Positions 21,401 through 32,470 of a stretch of DNA of 57,904 bases are shown piece by piece. Source of the stretch: Rachicladosporium sp. CCFEE 5018 (Eukaryota > Ascomycota > Dothideomycetes > Cladosporiales > Cladosporiaceae); NCBI GenBank assembly GCA_002077045.2, contig KZ111166.1, forward strand, positions 6,308 through 64,211, given 5' to 3'. The first letter of the stretch is position 1. Every line of letters begins with the position of its first letter. The notes under the pieces are model-generated. The model did not search any database and was not told the DNA's origin. It saw nothing but the letters and a program-made list of their open reading frames with translations. The position numbers and the translations under genes are program-made.

Positions 21401-21510
21401 CGAAGCAGCATTCGTGAGTGCCCGAGACTGATGCCAAGTTTGATGTGAAGAGGGCTGATAAGAAGTAAATATGGCATGACTATGTACAAGCTACCGCAGA
21501 CTTCGACACC

Positions 21511-22209
21511 CTACCACCCCGACTCCCTTATCTTCCCACCCCCAAAGAATTGCCCCCTGATATCAAACCGCCCATCATCCTCATCAATCAACTCCCCAGG
21601 CATCCTCACATCCCCCTCCCCAAACAACCTCCCCTGCCCATCCCGCCATCCACCATGAGCCTTTCCAACACACCTCCACATCGGCTGCTCAACCTCCATC
21701 TCATCCTCCTCAAGAAGCGGCCCATACTCAATAGCATCGGCGACCTTCCTCAGCTTCCGCGCGAAATGGCTCGCTCTCCGCACTGGCTTCCCATCCCCGC
21801 CCTCGAAGTGGAAGCGTCCGAGCGTGGGCGCTCGACCGGACTTGGCGTTGATGAGCTGGTTTATCTCACCCGTTGAGAACATGGTGCGGCTGGACTCGGC
21901 GCGCTCTCTCATGATTCGAGAGTGGGCGTAGGGCCCGCTGCCGCGGTCGGAGATGTAAGAGTAGGCATTTACGCCGCCGTGGTAGGAGGGTTCGGGGACG
22001 TGGGAGAACTTTCTGAAGGGGCCGTGGGTTAGGCCGGAGGGTTGGATTTGGATCGTGGGTCTGGAGGGTCGGTTCTTGTGGACTGCTGGGTGCTCGCTGT
22101 GGCGGAGAGGACGGCGGAAGGCGTTGCTTCGCTTTAGCGTTGTGGTTGGGAGTGCTGCGGTTGGAGAGGCGGCTGAGACCGAGGCGCGGGTGAACATGAA
22201 GGGCGCCAT
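21511..22209 (-). CDS. Probable mitochondrial protein of unknown function, copy B
   Basis: 232 residues starting MAPFMFTRASVSAASP, the intact counterpart of 12388-13086 with about a dozen substitutions (for example HHGGVNAYSY versus HHGDVNAYSY, RSVGKAYGG versus RCVGKAHGG). Presequence-like N-terminus and acidic C-terminal part as in copy A. Tail-to-tail with B2. No family recognised. Confidence 0.75.
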   Translation of the reverse strand: MAPFMFTRASVSAASPTAALPTTTLKRSNAFRRPLRHSEHPAVHKNRPSRPTIQIQPSGLTHGPFRKFSHVPEPSYHGGVNAYSYISDRGSGPYAHSRIMRERAESSRTMFSTGEINQLINAKSGRAPTLGRFHFEGGDGKPVRRASHFARKLRKVADAIEYGPLLEEDEMEVEQPMWRCVGKAHGGWRDGQGRLFGEGDVRMPGELIDEDDGRFDIRGQFFGGGKIRESGW

Positions 22210-23531
22210 GTTGATCTCCGGGTTCCTGTAGCGCCGATACCTGATCCTCGATGGCCCCAGAGTCGACACGCCGCCCGCTCCAAGAGATCTTCTCGTGTGT
22301 CATGCATTGCATGCCGGCTTTGTTCGATGCAGCCAAAGCCTTCGATGCCGGATGTGGGCCGGGGACATCCTGCGTCCTTTGTCTTCTCGACACGTCTGGT
22401 CATCTTACTCTGGTCGACGTTTAGGACCAGGCTGTTTGAGCGCGTTGTCGGATGATATGTGTAAATCAATGGGCGAAGCGTGTATTTCGAAATCTTCTTC
22501 TCGAATTGTATGTGAGATATAGAGGAATATACTACCTACTTCAACTTTGGAGGTTCTCGACGTGGCACATTCTGTACCATTAGCCCGCTACCTGGAGCGC
22601 CATCTGTAGGTCAATTGGACGTGCAAGAATGTCAGTAATTCAAGCCAGTCAATGCTTTGTCCATAGTTCATTCGATGCCCACGGAGGACCAGACCCTCAA
22701 TTCCCTTCACCGATGGCTGGCGGGATCTCTGGGGTTGATTCAGGGAATCCTCTTGATTTGTTCGTTGACGAGGAGCGTGAGAAACGGGGACAACATGGGG
22801 AATATCACAGGTAGGAGGACTGTGAAGGGACTTGGGCATGCATATACTCGACTCCTTAAAGCCCTTACCAATTATCCTCGTCTTCGTCAAGTCTCGTAGG
22901 AGGGCTCCCGTCCTATGCTTCCATCCCGATATTCGGCGCGTGACCTTAAATATGGTTGACCCCACCGAAGAGAGGCTCAGCGGTCCGGTATTCGCCTGTC
23001 CAGTGCCGGCGCTACTTCCGGGAGGCGCAGGCCCAATGCAGGGTATCTTGCCACGCAGTTTATGGCAATGTCAGGTACATAGGGTAATTTTCAACGGAGG
23101 TCAACGAAAGTCGAGTTATACTGATGATCGACTGTAGTTGTGGGGGGGATACTGATAGCTTGACTAGCACGACGAAACGCGAGCGGCGTCTACAAGAGGA
23201 GATGACAGGAGGTTTCATTGGCTTGGAGTTGCAGTTTCAGGAGCGCCGCTAGTACGCCAGACGTAAAACCCCTAGAAGAAGATCCCCGTCCGGTACGACT
23301 TCAAGTGACGCGCAGCCTCGCGGCGATGAAGTCACTTGGACGTCGCTTCGTACTCTGTCTTGGTTTTCGCGGCCTTTTGTGCTCAGCATCTCCTTTGCTT
23401 GTGTATCGTTCCCCTTCTTACACTCCTTCAAGTCTAGCCTCATTGCATGGCAGTATTGTCCAACACCGCATAGTCAATTCCTCATTCCATACAATCATCA
23501 ACACTGCCCCTCATCCTTCGCACCACCCAAC
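22210..23531. promoter_or_regulatory. Divergent promoter and leader of the chitin synthase, copy B
   Basis: 1.3-kb spacer aligned to 13087-14443 with more indels than the coding flanks. Pyrimidine-rich leader at about 23385-23435. No supported gene. Confidence 0.6.
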
Positions 23532-26407
23532 ATGGCCTACAACGGCAGCGGAGGCTTCGGTGAAGGCCACCAACCGCGAGATATGACAAGCAGTGCACAC
23601 GTGCGTCCTCTGTTTGTCAATGTGAAACACTTGCAAGTCCCACCTTCGACTGACACCCCTCTCCTTCACAGCAAACGGGCTATCCCCCACCACTCCCACG
23701 ACACGACAGCAGCGACTCGGAAGTCGGCAGATCCCTTCTCCACGCAAACACTTCAGGCCCGTTCGACGATCCTCACAGCCGTGCTGGCACCCCTGGAGGA
23801 CAAGACCCTCACGCATACAATCTCGAGGAATCCTACTTGGACCCTCGCGGCAATGGCGGGCATATGCCTGCCTACGACTATCACAACACCACATATCAGA
23901 ACGACTCAATGGCAGATCCAGGCTATAACGTCCAGCGCCCTCCAAGCCCATATCAAGCCAGCGAGGCGCCCAGCACAGAGGCATGGCGACAACGGCAGGT
24001 ACCTGGTGCAGCAGCGGCGAAGGCAGGAGGCCTTAATCGCAATGCCACGCGCAAGGTCAAGCTGGTCCAGGGCGCAGTGCTGAGCGCCGACTACCCGGTT
24101 CCTTCAGCCATCCAGAACGCAGTCCAGGCAAAGTACCGCAACGACCTCGAGAGCGGCAGCGAAGAGTTCACACACATGCGCTACACGGCCGCGACTTGCG
24201 ATCCGAACGACTTCACCCTCAAGAATGGGTACAATCTGCGACCCGCGATGTATAACAGACATACCGAGCTGCTGATTGCCATCACGTACTACAACGAAGA
24301 CAAGACGTTGACTGCGAGAACGCTGCATGGCGTGATGCAGAACATCCGTGATATCGTCAATATCAAGAAGTCCGAGTTCTGGAACAAGGGCGGACCGGCA
24401 TGGCAAAAGATCGTGGTGTGCTTAGTCTTCGACGGAATCGACCCTTGCGACAAGGGCACGCTTGATGTGCTAGCGACCGTTGGCGTCTACCAGGACGGAG
24501 TGATGAAGAAGGACATCGATGGAAAGGAGACAGTAGCGCACATCTTCGAGTACACTACACAGCTTTCTGTCACGCCCAATCAGCAGCTCATTCGACCGCT
24601 GGACGATGGACCGTCCACTTTGCCGCCCGTGCAGATGATCTTCTGTTTGAAGCAGAAGAATAGCAAGAAGATCAACTCGCATCGCTGGCTATTTACTGCG
24701 TTTGGTCGCATTCTCAATCCTGAGGTATGCATCTTGCTCGACGCTGGAACGAAGCCGGGCCACAAGGCACTGTTGTCACTCTGGGAAGCGTTCTACAATG
24801 ACAAAGATCTGGGCGGTGCTTGTGGTGAGATCCACGCGCTGCTTGGTCGCGGCTGGAGAAACCTGGTGAATCCACTTGTGGCAGCGCAAAACTTCGAGTA
24901 CAAGATCTCAAACATTCTCGATAAGCCACTAGAGTCCAGCTTCGGCTATGTGGCTGTGTTGCCAGGTGCTTTCTCGGCCTACAGATTCCGCGCCATCATG
25001 GGTCGGCCACTCGAGCAGTACTTCCACGGAGATCACACACTTGCCAAACAGCTCGGACCCAAGGGTATCGAGGGCATGAACATCTTCAAGAAGAACATGT
25101 TCTTGGCTGAGGATCGCATTCTGTGTTTCGAGCTTGTGGCAAAGGCGGGTAGTAAATGGCACCTTACCTATGTCAAGGCATCGAAGGGTGAGACTGATGT
25201 GCCTGAAGGTGCCGCAGAGTTCATCGGGCAGCGAAGAAGATGGCTGAACGGAAGTTTTGCTGCTACGATCTACGCTCTGATGCACTTCGGGCGGATGTAT
25301 AGGTCTGGCCACAACATCATCAGGATGATCGTGTTGCATGTGCAGCTGGTCTACAATCTGGCCAACGTGATCATGACTTGGTTCTCCCTTGGTGAGTATC
25401 TTCATAAGAGAAATTTGTTTTCCCGCAACTGACCATCAATGACAGCATCCTACTGGCTCACGACGATCGTCATCCTCGACCTCGTCGGCAACCCCAGCAA
25501 TCAGAACGGCAACTACGCCTTCCCCTTTGGCAACACCGCGACGCCAATCGTCAACACCGTCATCAAGTACATCTACCTGGCTTTCCTTCTCCTCCAATTC
25601 ATCCTCGCACTCGGAAACCGACCGAAAGGTTCGCGCTGGTCCTACATAACTTCCTTCTGCGTCTTCGCCATCATCCAAGCCTACGTAATCATGGACTCGA
25701 TCTACCTAGTCGTCAAAGCCTTCACCAGCGGCGCAATCACGGACCCGAAAGGCGGCGAGAACGCAGTCGAATCGCTCTTCTCTCCCAACGGTGCTGGCAT
25801 TATCCTCGTTGCTTTGGCAGCAACTGTCGGTCTCTACTTCGTCGCCTCTTTCCTCTACCTGGACCCTTGGCACATGTTCACGAGCTTTGGACAGTACATG
25901 CTCATCGCTTCTTCTTACGTCAACATCCTGAACGTATACGCCTACAGCAACTGGCACGACGTCTCCTGGGGCACGAAGGGAAGCGACAAAGCCGACGCCT
26001 TACCCTCTGCGCAAACGAAGAAAACTGGCGACGGCAAAGCGACAGTGATCGAGGAGATTGACCTCGCGCAAGCGGATATCGACTCGCAGTTCGAAGCTAC
26101 CGTCAAGCGTGCGCTGCAGCCTTACGTTGCGCCGAAGGAAGAGACCAAGAAGACGTTGGAGGACTCGTATAAGTCTTTCCGAACGAGACTGGTGACGCTG
26201 TGGATGTTCAGTAATGCGCTGCTGGCTGTGGCAATTACTAGCGATCAGGTGAACCGGTTTGGATTTAGTGAGGGAAGCACGGCGCGAACGGCGAATTTCT
26301 TCAGGGCGCTGCTTTATGCTACTGCGGGGTTGAGTTTGATCAGATTCCTTGGGTGTTTGTGGTTCTTGGGACGGAGCGGCATTTGGGCCTGCATTGCTAG
26401 GCGGTAG
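23532..26407 (+). CDS. Class III chitin synthase (chsB/chsG type), complete
   Basis: Three exons: 23532-23600, 23672-25391, 25446-26407 (916 residues). The protein polymerises GlcNAc from UDP-GlcNAc into wall chitin at the plasma membrane. An N-terminal disordered region of about 120 residues starts with MAYNGSGG, as class III enzymes do. Visible catalytic motifs in order: LLDAGTKPGHKALL, the GDHTL segment, EDR (residues 503-505, catalytic Asp region) and QRRRW (543-547, product-binding). A C-terminal multi-helix membrane domain follows, including FSYLDPWHMFTSF-like and NWHDVSWGTKGSDKAD motifs that are typical of class III. The protein ends at ARR. The second intron splits WFSL|ASYW. This copy shows what copy A would encode beyond the gap. 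Confidence 0.95.
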
Positions 26408-26786
26408 GCGACCACCAGTGTTTTGGGCGGTCTTTTGCATAGCCAGGGGAACAGCCTCGTTGGCGAACAGCCAAAGGCACGGAGTTTGGAAAGAGCGTGG
26501 GAGGCACTGGAGTCCCTCGTAGAGCCACATAGCCCATTCATGTTGGTTTAGCGTTACTTTTAAGCAGTGATTTTCGGTCGGATCTCTCGGGAGAACTTTT
26601 CGTGTCCCTCTCAGCAGTGTTAACTTCTGCCCAATCCCACTTAATCGAGCACGTGACGTCGTGCAAATTTCGTGCAGCCATACTCCCCGCTTCTAAGTTT
26701 TCGAGATCGCTTCCATCCTTGACGTTGTTCACCTTCTACACCATGACTTTGGCAATACATCGTCCTCGAACCTCATCATAGCCAAA
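26408..26786. promoter_or_regulatory. Intergenic region upstream of RRP4
   Basis: 380 nt between the chitin synthase stop and the RRP4 start, both on the plus strand. Presumed terminator of the first and promoter of the second. No gene seen. Confidence 0.5.
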
Positions 26787-27803
26787 ATGCCCATCTCCAT
26801 CCTCCCTCCCACCTCCATCGCCCCTCCCTCCCTCCACCGCCGCCCCACCTCCCCACCCTCCGATTCCGATGACGACGATACAGCAATGGACATCGACACC
26901 CTCCCCTCCGGCCACTCCCACTCCCAGCAAATCCTCCTCCCCGGCCAAACAGTAACCACAGACGCCCAATGGATGCGCGGGCATGGCACTTACACGCATC
27001 CTGCAACGCAATCGATTACCTCCACGCTCGCGGGTACGCTGCAGAAAACGAACAAGTTGTTGAGTGTGGTGCCATTACGGGCACGGTATACGCCCGAGAT
27101 CGGCGATTTGGTGGTAGGACGGATTGTGGAGGTGCAAAGTAGGCGGTGGAAGGTGGATGTTGCTGCGCCGTTGCTGGCCAATTTGCTGTTGAGCTCGATT
27201 AATCTGCCAGGTGGGATTTTGAGGAAAAGGACTAGTGTGGATGAGTTGAACATACGGTCGTTCTTTGGGGAGGGGGACTTGTTGGTCGCAGAAGTACAGG
27301 CGCTCTTCCAAGACGGAGGTGCAAGTTTACACACGCGGAGTTTGAAGTACGGCAAACTTCGCAATGGCGTCTTCGTCAGCGTTGCGGGTATGGGCGGCGG
27401 CGCTGGCGTCGTGCGGGCAAGGAGGCAGATCTTCAGCGTCGCCACGCCAGGTGGCGAGGTAGACGTGATATTAGGTGTGAACGGGTACATCTGGATCTCA
27501 GCTCACGTCGCACCTCCGGCTACAGACAACAAGGAGATCGGCATCAACTCGCTGGCGGACACCGTCACTGAGGCGGTGTATACAAGTCAGAACGATGAGA
27601 TCTCGGATGAGGTCCGGAGGGGGATTGCGAGGTTGGCCGAGTGTGTTAGGGTGCTTGGGGAGGCCGGAGTGAAGGTCGAGGAGGGGACTGTAAGGAGGGC
27701 ATTTGAGGTTGTGAGTGAGATTGATGAGGATGAGGGGGTTGAGGGGTTCATTGGCGGGGAGAGGGCGGGGAGGGTGGTGAGGGAGGTTTTGGGGAGGGCG
27801 TGA
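26787..27803 (+). CDS. RRP4: Exosome complex cap subunit Rrp4
   Basis: 338 residues, single exon. It contains the three-part Rrp4/EXOSC2 layout. The N-terminal domain has ILLPGQTVTTDAQWMRGHGT; the S1 domain begins near residue 98 with EIGDLVVGRIVEVQSRRWKV; the KH domain contains VDVILGVNGYIWI. The S1 and KH domains bind RNA at the entrance of the exosome, which processes and degrades RNA in nucleus and cytoplasm. The first ~40 residues are a Pro/Ser-rich extension with an Asp run. Start chosen as the first ATG after an upstream in-frame break. Length is usual for the family. Confidence 0.93.
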   Translation: MPISILPPTSIAPPSLHRRPTSPPSDSDDDDTAMDIDTLPSGHSHSQQILLPGQTVTTDAQWMRGHGTYTHPATQSITSTLAGTLQKTNKLLSVVPLRARYTPEIGDLVVGRIVEVQSRRWKVDVAAPLLANLLLSSINLPGGILRKRTSVDELNIRSFFGEGDLLVAEVQALFQDGGASLHTRSLKYGKLRNGVFVSVAGMGGGAGVVRARRQIFSVATPGGEVDVILGVNGYIWISAHVAPPATDNKEIGINSLADTVTEAVYTSQNDEISDEVRRGIARLAECVRVLGEAGVKVEEGTVRRAFEVVSEIDEDEGVEGFIGGERAGRVVREVLGRA

Positions 27804-28592
27804 GGAATCTGCTGAATGCTGTGGAAGGCACTGGCTCTTACTACCTGGTCGTTCATTGAGCACCATGTTGAGGATCTGGAAGGGACACTTGTCAGCACTA
27901 GAACCCTCGCGCATCGCGTGTGTGCGCGCAAAATGGCCGCTTGTGAACGAGTCCGATGCCCAGATGTGGCATTATTACATCAACGACACGGGCGGACGCC
28001 GACGGAAAAGCTGATTATCGGCATCGAGGATGCGCCACTGAACACCGTCAATCTCGCGCAGACTTTCTGCACGAATTTGCCATGCACAAGCACGCAAGGA
28101 GCGAAGGAAAAAGTCATGCATACACAATGCTGCTTGGGCGCGAAGCCAATCCCGACGCAACGGACAGCTATCTGGCACCCCACGCCCTGATAGGCCAACT
28201 TGGGCGCGAGGCTTGGCATACATGCGCATATGCGACCTTATCTGGACTTTCTTCGGTGGCCTGCAGGTACACAAAGCTATGCCTTTCCAGAGTCAGTGGT
28301 CTGAACTCCATTGAGCGACATTCGGTGTTCGAATACTGTCGACCTGCAGTATGTGGAATAGCTGCCGCTGACGGACAGCTGCGGACCTGCGCCCTGCTGG
28401 TGTTGATGAAGATAGCTGCTCTCCACGTGGAGTGGATGACATCCGAAGATCTGACGATGTGACGCTGTGACTGAGAGGATGTCGGCACGCAAGCCAGTAC
28501 GTGGAGCTGGATCAAGACGTATATAGCCGCGCAGCTTCCAGCATACGGGTCTGCGTCCCTAACAGGTAGGTCCAGCTTCAAACTTGCCAGCC
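27804..28592. other. Intergenic region RRP4-amidase
   Basis: 790 nt. Two overlapping open frames of 124 and 168 codons start without good context and show no recognisable domain, so I call no gene here. A TATATA-like stretch at 28519-28524 lies ~70 nt before the amidase start. Confidence 0.5.
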
Positions 28593-30624
28593 ATGTTATT
28601 CCACCTGCTTCAAGCCGCGCTCTGCGCGTTGCTACTCTCCATTACCTCAGCGTATAGCCTTTCGTCTACCGGTCAGACCGTTGAGCTCGATGGGATCAGC
28701 TATTACATCCCCGCTTCGCCAGCAACGACATTGAGGTCCAGCGGTGCTCTCAGACCCAGAGATGGCCTGAAGCCTATCACAGTTCTTATAACCAACAGCT
28801 CCTCACCGAGCTCAGCTAGCATTAGCGCGACCATTGCCAGTTTCCTCGCGGTCGACGATGTGATCTCCTCAGCTTTCACCACAGGACTCTATGTCCAGAC
28901 TCTCGGCCGCTCTCCGCATGGCTATGGCGGTCCTCACGGCGTGAACGGCTCAACAGTCGTCACCTCCAGCATCCCGAACGCGGCAGCCGCAGTCCCAAGC
29001 GGTCCATACTTCCTCTCCTCGTCCGGAGCGCTATACACAGCCTGGCGCCTATACTCAGACTTCGCCGGCGCCTTCACGGAAACCCTCATCCCCTCTCTAA
29101 CGCCTAGCACCTTCACAGTCCTGCCGGCAAATATTCCCGGTCAATCCTTAGCAGTCGCCGTTCCATCAAGACTGTACTACACCAAGACTGCCGCAAAGTC
29201 ACTCGCAGGCGTAAGACTTGGTGTGAAGGACATCTACGACGTAGCCGGCGTGCGGACGAGCGACGGCAATAGGGCGTGGTACCATTTGTACCCTCCCGCG
29301 ACTGCGAACGCGGTGGCGGTACAGCGGCTGATCGATGCTGGTGCGATTGTGGTGGGCAAGATGAAGACTTCGCAGTTCGCGAATGGAGAGCAGGCGACTG
29401 CGGATTGGGTGGACTACCATAGTCCGTTCTCGTCACGCCGAGACGGGTATCAGGATCCGAGTTCGTCGTCTTCTGGACCGGGTGCTGGTGCGTCAAGCTA
29501 CGAGTGGCTGGATCTTACGATCGGATCTGATACTGGAGGAAGCATTCGAGGGCCATCTGAGGTTGGAGGGCTGTATGGCAATCGGCCGAGCCATGACCTG
29601 GTTTCGTTGCAGGGCGTGATGCCTCTGGCTCCAGAACTGGACACTGCCGGATTCCTGACTCGGGACCCATTGCTTTGGGCGGATGCGTCGAAAGCGCTGT
29701 ACCAAAGCAACATCACTATTCAGCATACTTATCCCAAGACTATTCTAACGTCTGGCTTCCCGACTAACGTCACAAAGCCCGGCGACGACATACTCATCAA
29801 CTTCATCAGCACGCTGAGTAAGTTCCTTGGGGCATCGGTGACACCGTGGAACATCAATACTGCGTGGAGTGCTTCGCGGCCGGCAGGGCTGAACACTACC
29901 TTGAGCTCATATCTCAATATCACATATGCTTTGATCATTGCTCAGGAGCAGACCAAGCTCGTGAGAGATCCTTTCTACGCAGCTTACGCGGCCGCACATG
30001 ATGGGCGGGTGCCGTTCGTAGATCCTGCCCCTCTTGTCCGGGTGAGTAACAACGCTGTAGAAGGCCCTCTAAATGGATGAAGATATGCTGACACCTATGC
30101 AGTGGGCATTCGGCGACAGCTACCCAACATCTCAGCTCGCTGCCGAGAACGCCAAACGCGAGATCTTTTCCAACTGGTTCGCCAGTCAAGTGCTGATTTC
30201 AGATGTCGAGACGTGCAGCAACAGTCTGCTTTTCTACATTGGCTCGCAGGCCAGTACCAATTATCGCAATCAGTATGGCCCTGCGCCCAGACCCCCGGTG
30301 GGATTTTCTATTGGTAGAGTCAGTCCGTTCTGGTCGGGTCCCGACTTTGTGTTGCCTCGTAAGTTACGAGCCTGGTGAAACAGACGTAGCGTACCACTGA
30401 CGGTTCTCATAGTGGGCGAAGCGACCTACTTCTCTAACGTCACGCTCCATCAAGAGACTCTACCAGTCACTGTCGACATCCTTGCAGCCAGAGGATGCGA
30501 TGGCATGATCTTCGGTCTCGTGCAGGACTTGGTGGCTGCTGGCGTATTGTCGGCTACGAAAGCTGGCAAGAGTTCGGTCAGTGGTGGAGGGGTGTTGTTC
30601 AAACGGACCGCTCATGTGCAGTAA
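28593..30624 (+). CDS. Secreted amidase-signature family enzyme
   Basis: Three exons: 28593-30041, 30103-30358, 30413-30624 (638 residues). The N-terminal MLFHLLQAALCALLLSITSA is a clear signal peptide. After a ~180-residue N-terminal domain, the amidase core shows GVKDIYD (catalytic Lys near 210) and the Ser-rich stretch followed by GSDTGGSIRGPSEVGG (near 310-325), which carries the nucleophilic Ser of the Ser-cisSer-Lys triad. Several N-glycosylation sequons (NSS, NGS, NVT, NIT) fit secretion. Amidase-signature enzymes hydrolyse C-N bonds of amides; the substrate cannot be told from the sequence. It is convergent with the broken regulator at 30718-32101, with 94 nt between stops. Confidence 0.85.
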
Positions 30625-30717
30625 CGAACTTTGTCGCAAAGAGTGTACAGGTCACTTGTACGCCGTCTCGTCGAGCGGCGGTGGCTGATAGCCAGATATC
30701 AACTGATCCCAAAACGT

Positions 30718-32101
30718 TCAATTGGCTTGATCTAGTGTGAAATCAGGGGCGAGATCGTATTGTAGGCCATCGATGCTTGCGAACAATGCACTTGCGTCAC
30801 TTTCCGGCGACGGGTCGATGATCGTACTACCGCCGCTGGGCGGCTGTGGCATACTCAAGCTGCCGTTTCGTGCGGCTGCGCGCTTCGTTGCGTGTGCTTG
30901 TCTTGCATCTCGAAGTGTGACAATGAAGTCTGGCTCGCCCGTAAACGCCGCATTGCTCGGTAGACTCGCTTCCCAGGCTTTGAGCGTAAGCCGACAGGCG
31001 GCCACGTGCAGCGCGCGCGTTTGATTGAACATATCAGGATGGTTCCCGTAGACCGACTGCAGTATGTCCCAGGCCGCATCAATCTCCATTGGCGATAGAA
31101 GGTCCGCGTCCCGTAGGTTATGAATTATGAAAATCAAAGAATCCCATTGGAAAAAAGCATTGATGTGCCAACGGAACTTGCGGACTGTCTGCTGTGAATA
31201 AAGGGAGCAATCACACATGATGACCTTCGTAGCTAGTTCCCACAGCTCGCGACGCTCTGGCTGTGTCATCTTGCGATCGCGTGCGTGCATCACACGCACT
31301 CGAAGTCGCGATGAATTTGTTGATGCGCGGGCTAGACCGACAACAAGAAGATGCAATGGCTCCACGATGAGTCTCGATGGAAGTCTCGACTTCGTCTATG
31401 AGTTGGATGACAGTTTCAACGTCCCGAAAGCGCCAAGTTGCACCATGAGGTACCAGTGCCTTTGCTGCGAACAATGAACCAAGCTCTGTTCTGGCAAGGC
31501 AGAAGATCATGTCGGTGGCGCCTAGGGTAATCTCAGGCCATTCGGTCATGCCAGGGTAGATGTCACTATCGTTAAGATTGACGGGTTGCTTAGTGTCCCA
31601 TGAATCTGGACGCATTGATATGCCGGTCCCCGACATTTGGCTCGCCATGCCATCTAGAGGTAGCAACTGATAGAAGACTCGTCTGCGCATCTGAACGTCG
31701 AACGGCGAGAGGCCGAGAGCCTCACCGTCTCGATGTAATCCTATTCTCTGAGCAATTCGCACAGCCACACCGGTAAGGATCCAGAAGGTTGACGGATCGA
31801 TAGAGTATCGTGATCACAACAAGAAAAGAATGAATGCTTGCATGACCATCATGTCGGTTGTCTTGAGCAGCTTCGCATTGACTAGTGCTTGCTTCAGAGC
31901 GGCGTGGTAGTAGTCCTGAATGATGTGCTTCGGCTGTCCGAAGAGACGCACACGGTCGTCCTCGGAGCTCGAACACGTTGCGAAGTGGTATATGGCAAAC
32001 ATCAGAGCCTCCTCAGCTTTGAAAGCTAGTTGCGGCTGGTCAACTGCTCGTCTCACCACCTTGTCAGCAGAGGGTATGTGGAGAACCCGACATATAGGCA
32101 A
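30718..32101 (-). pseudogene. Fragment of a Zn2Cys6-type regulator (fungal TF domain), broken
   Basis: Three pieces of a fungal-specific transcription factor domain can be read on the minus strand: 32101-31817, 31813-~31375 and ~31370-30718. The diagnostic core is VAVRIAQRIGLHRDGEALGL, then RRRVFYQLLPLDG. An in-frame TGA lies at 31814-31816, inside the helix just before that core, and the frame shifts by one near 31365-31390, where a conserved stretch is also missing. No Zn2Cys6 cluster or in-frame ATG is seen upstream to 32470. The protein would therefore lack DNA binding. Annotated as a decayed gene; base errors at two places would be needed to rescue it. Confidence 0.7.
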
Positions 32102-32470
32102 CCTTTTTGATCCCTCTCCTCTCCATCACAACATACACCTGTCATATCGTTTACTGTACATTGTGGCCAGCAGTCAGACACTATGAGGTAATTCGCTCAC
32201 TGGACATCGATCAATTGTTCACGCCGCTATGTAGGCTGGTGGCGGCGATCCACGACACATGATTTCCCGATTCCGCCGAAGCTCTCACCACAGCCATGGT
32301 ACATAGGGCGTCATCTCGACCCTCTTGCCCGTGTCCATACTGAGCCAAATCGACATCCGTGTATCGGCATGGTCTCCTGGATTAAGGGTCTGGGGGGTAT
32401 AGTTGGTGTCCCATTGGCTTGACTTACTCTCTTCCCATCTCTGTGACTCGCGCACCATTCACCATCGGAT
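32102..32470. promoter_or_regulatory. Spacer upstream of the acetoacetate-decarboxylase-like gene
   Basis: 370 nt. No Zn2Cys6 motif or other coding content was found on the minus strand, where the lost N-terminus of the regulator would be expected. Presumed promoter for the plus-strand gene. Confidence 0.5.

Larger units (their letters stand above)
15396..24383. repeat. Copy B of the large duplicated segment
   Basis: Second copy, beginning directly after the gap at the position equivalent to 4141 and equivalent to copy A up to 24383, where copy A was cut. It is about 2.2 kb shorter than copy A, chiefly because it holds two instead of three OMA1-like genes. Beyond 24383 the chitin synthase and downstream genes are single-copy in this window. 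Confidence 0.9.

Noticed and set aside
27956..28462. 168-codon frame between RRP4 and the amidase
   Set aside because: No recognisable content, overlaps other frames of similar length and has a poor start context.
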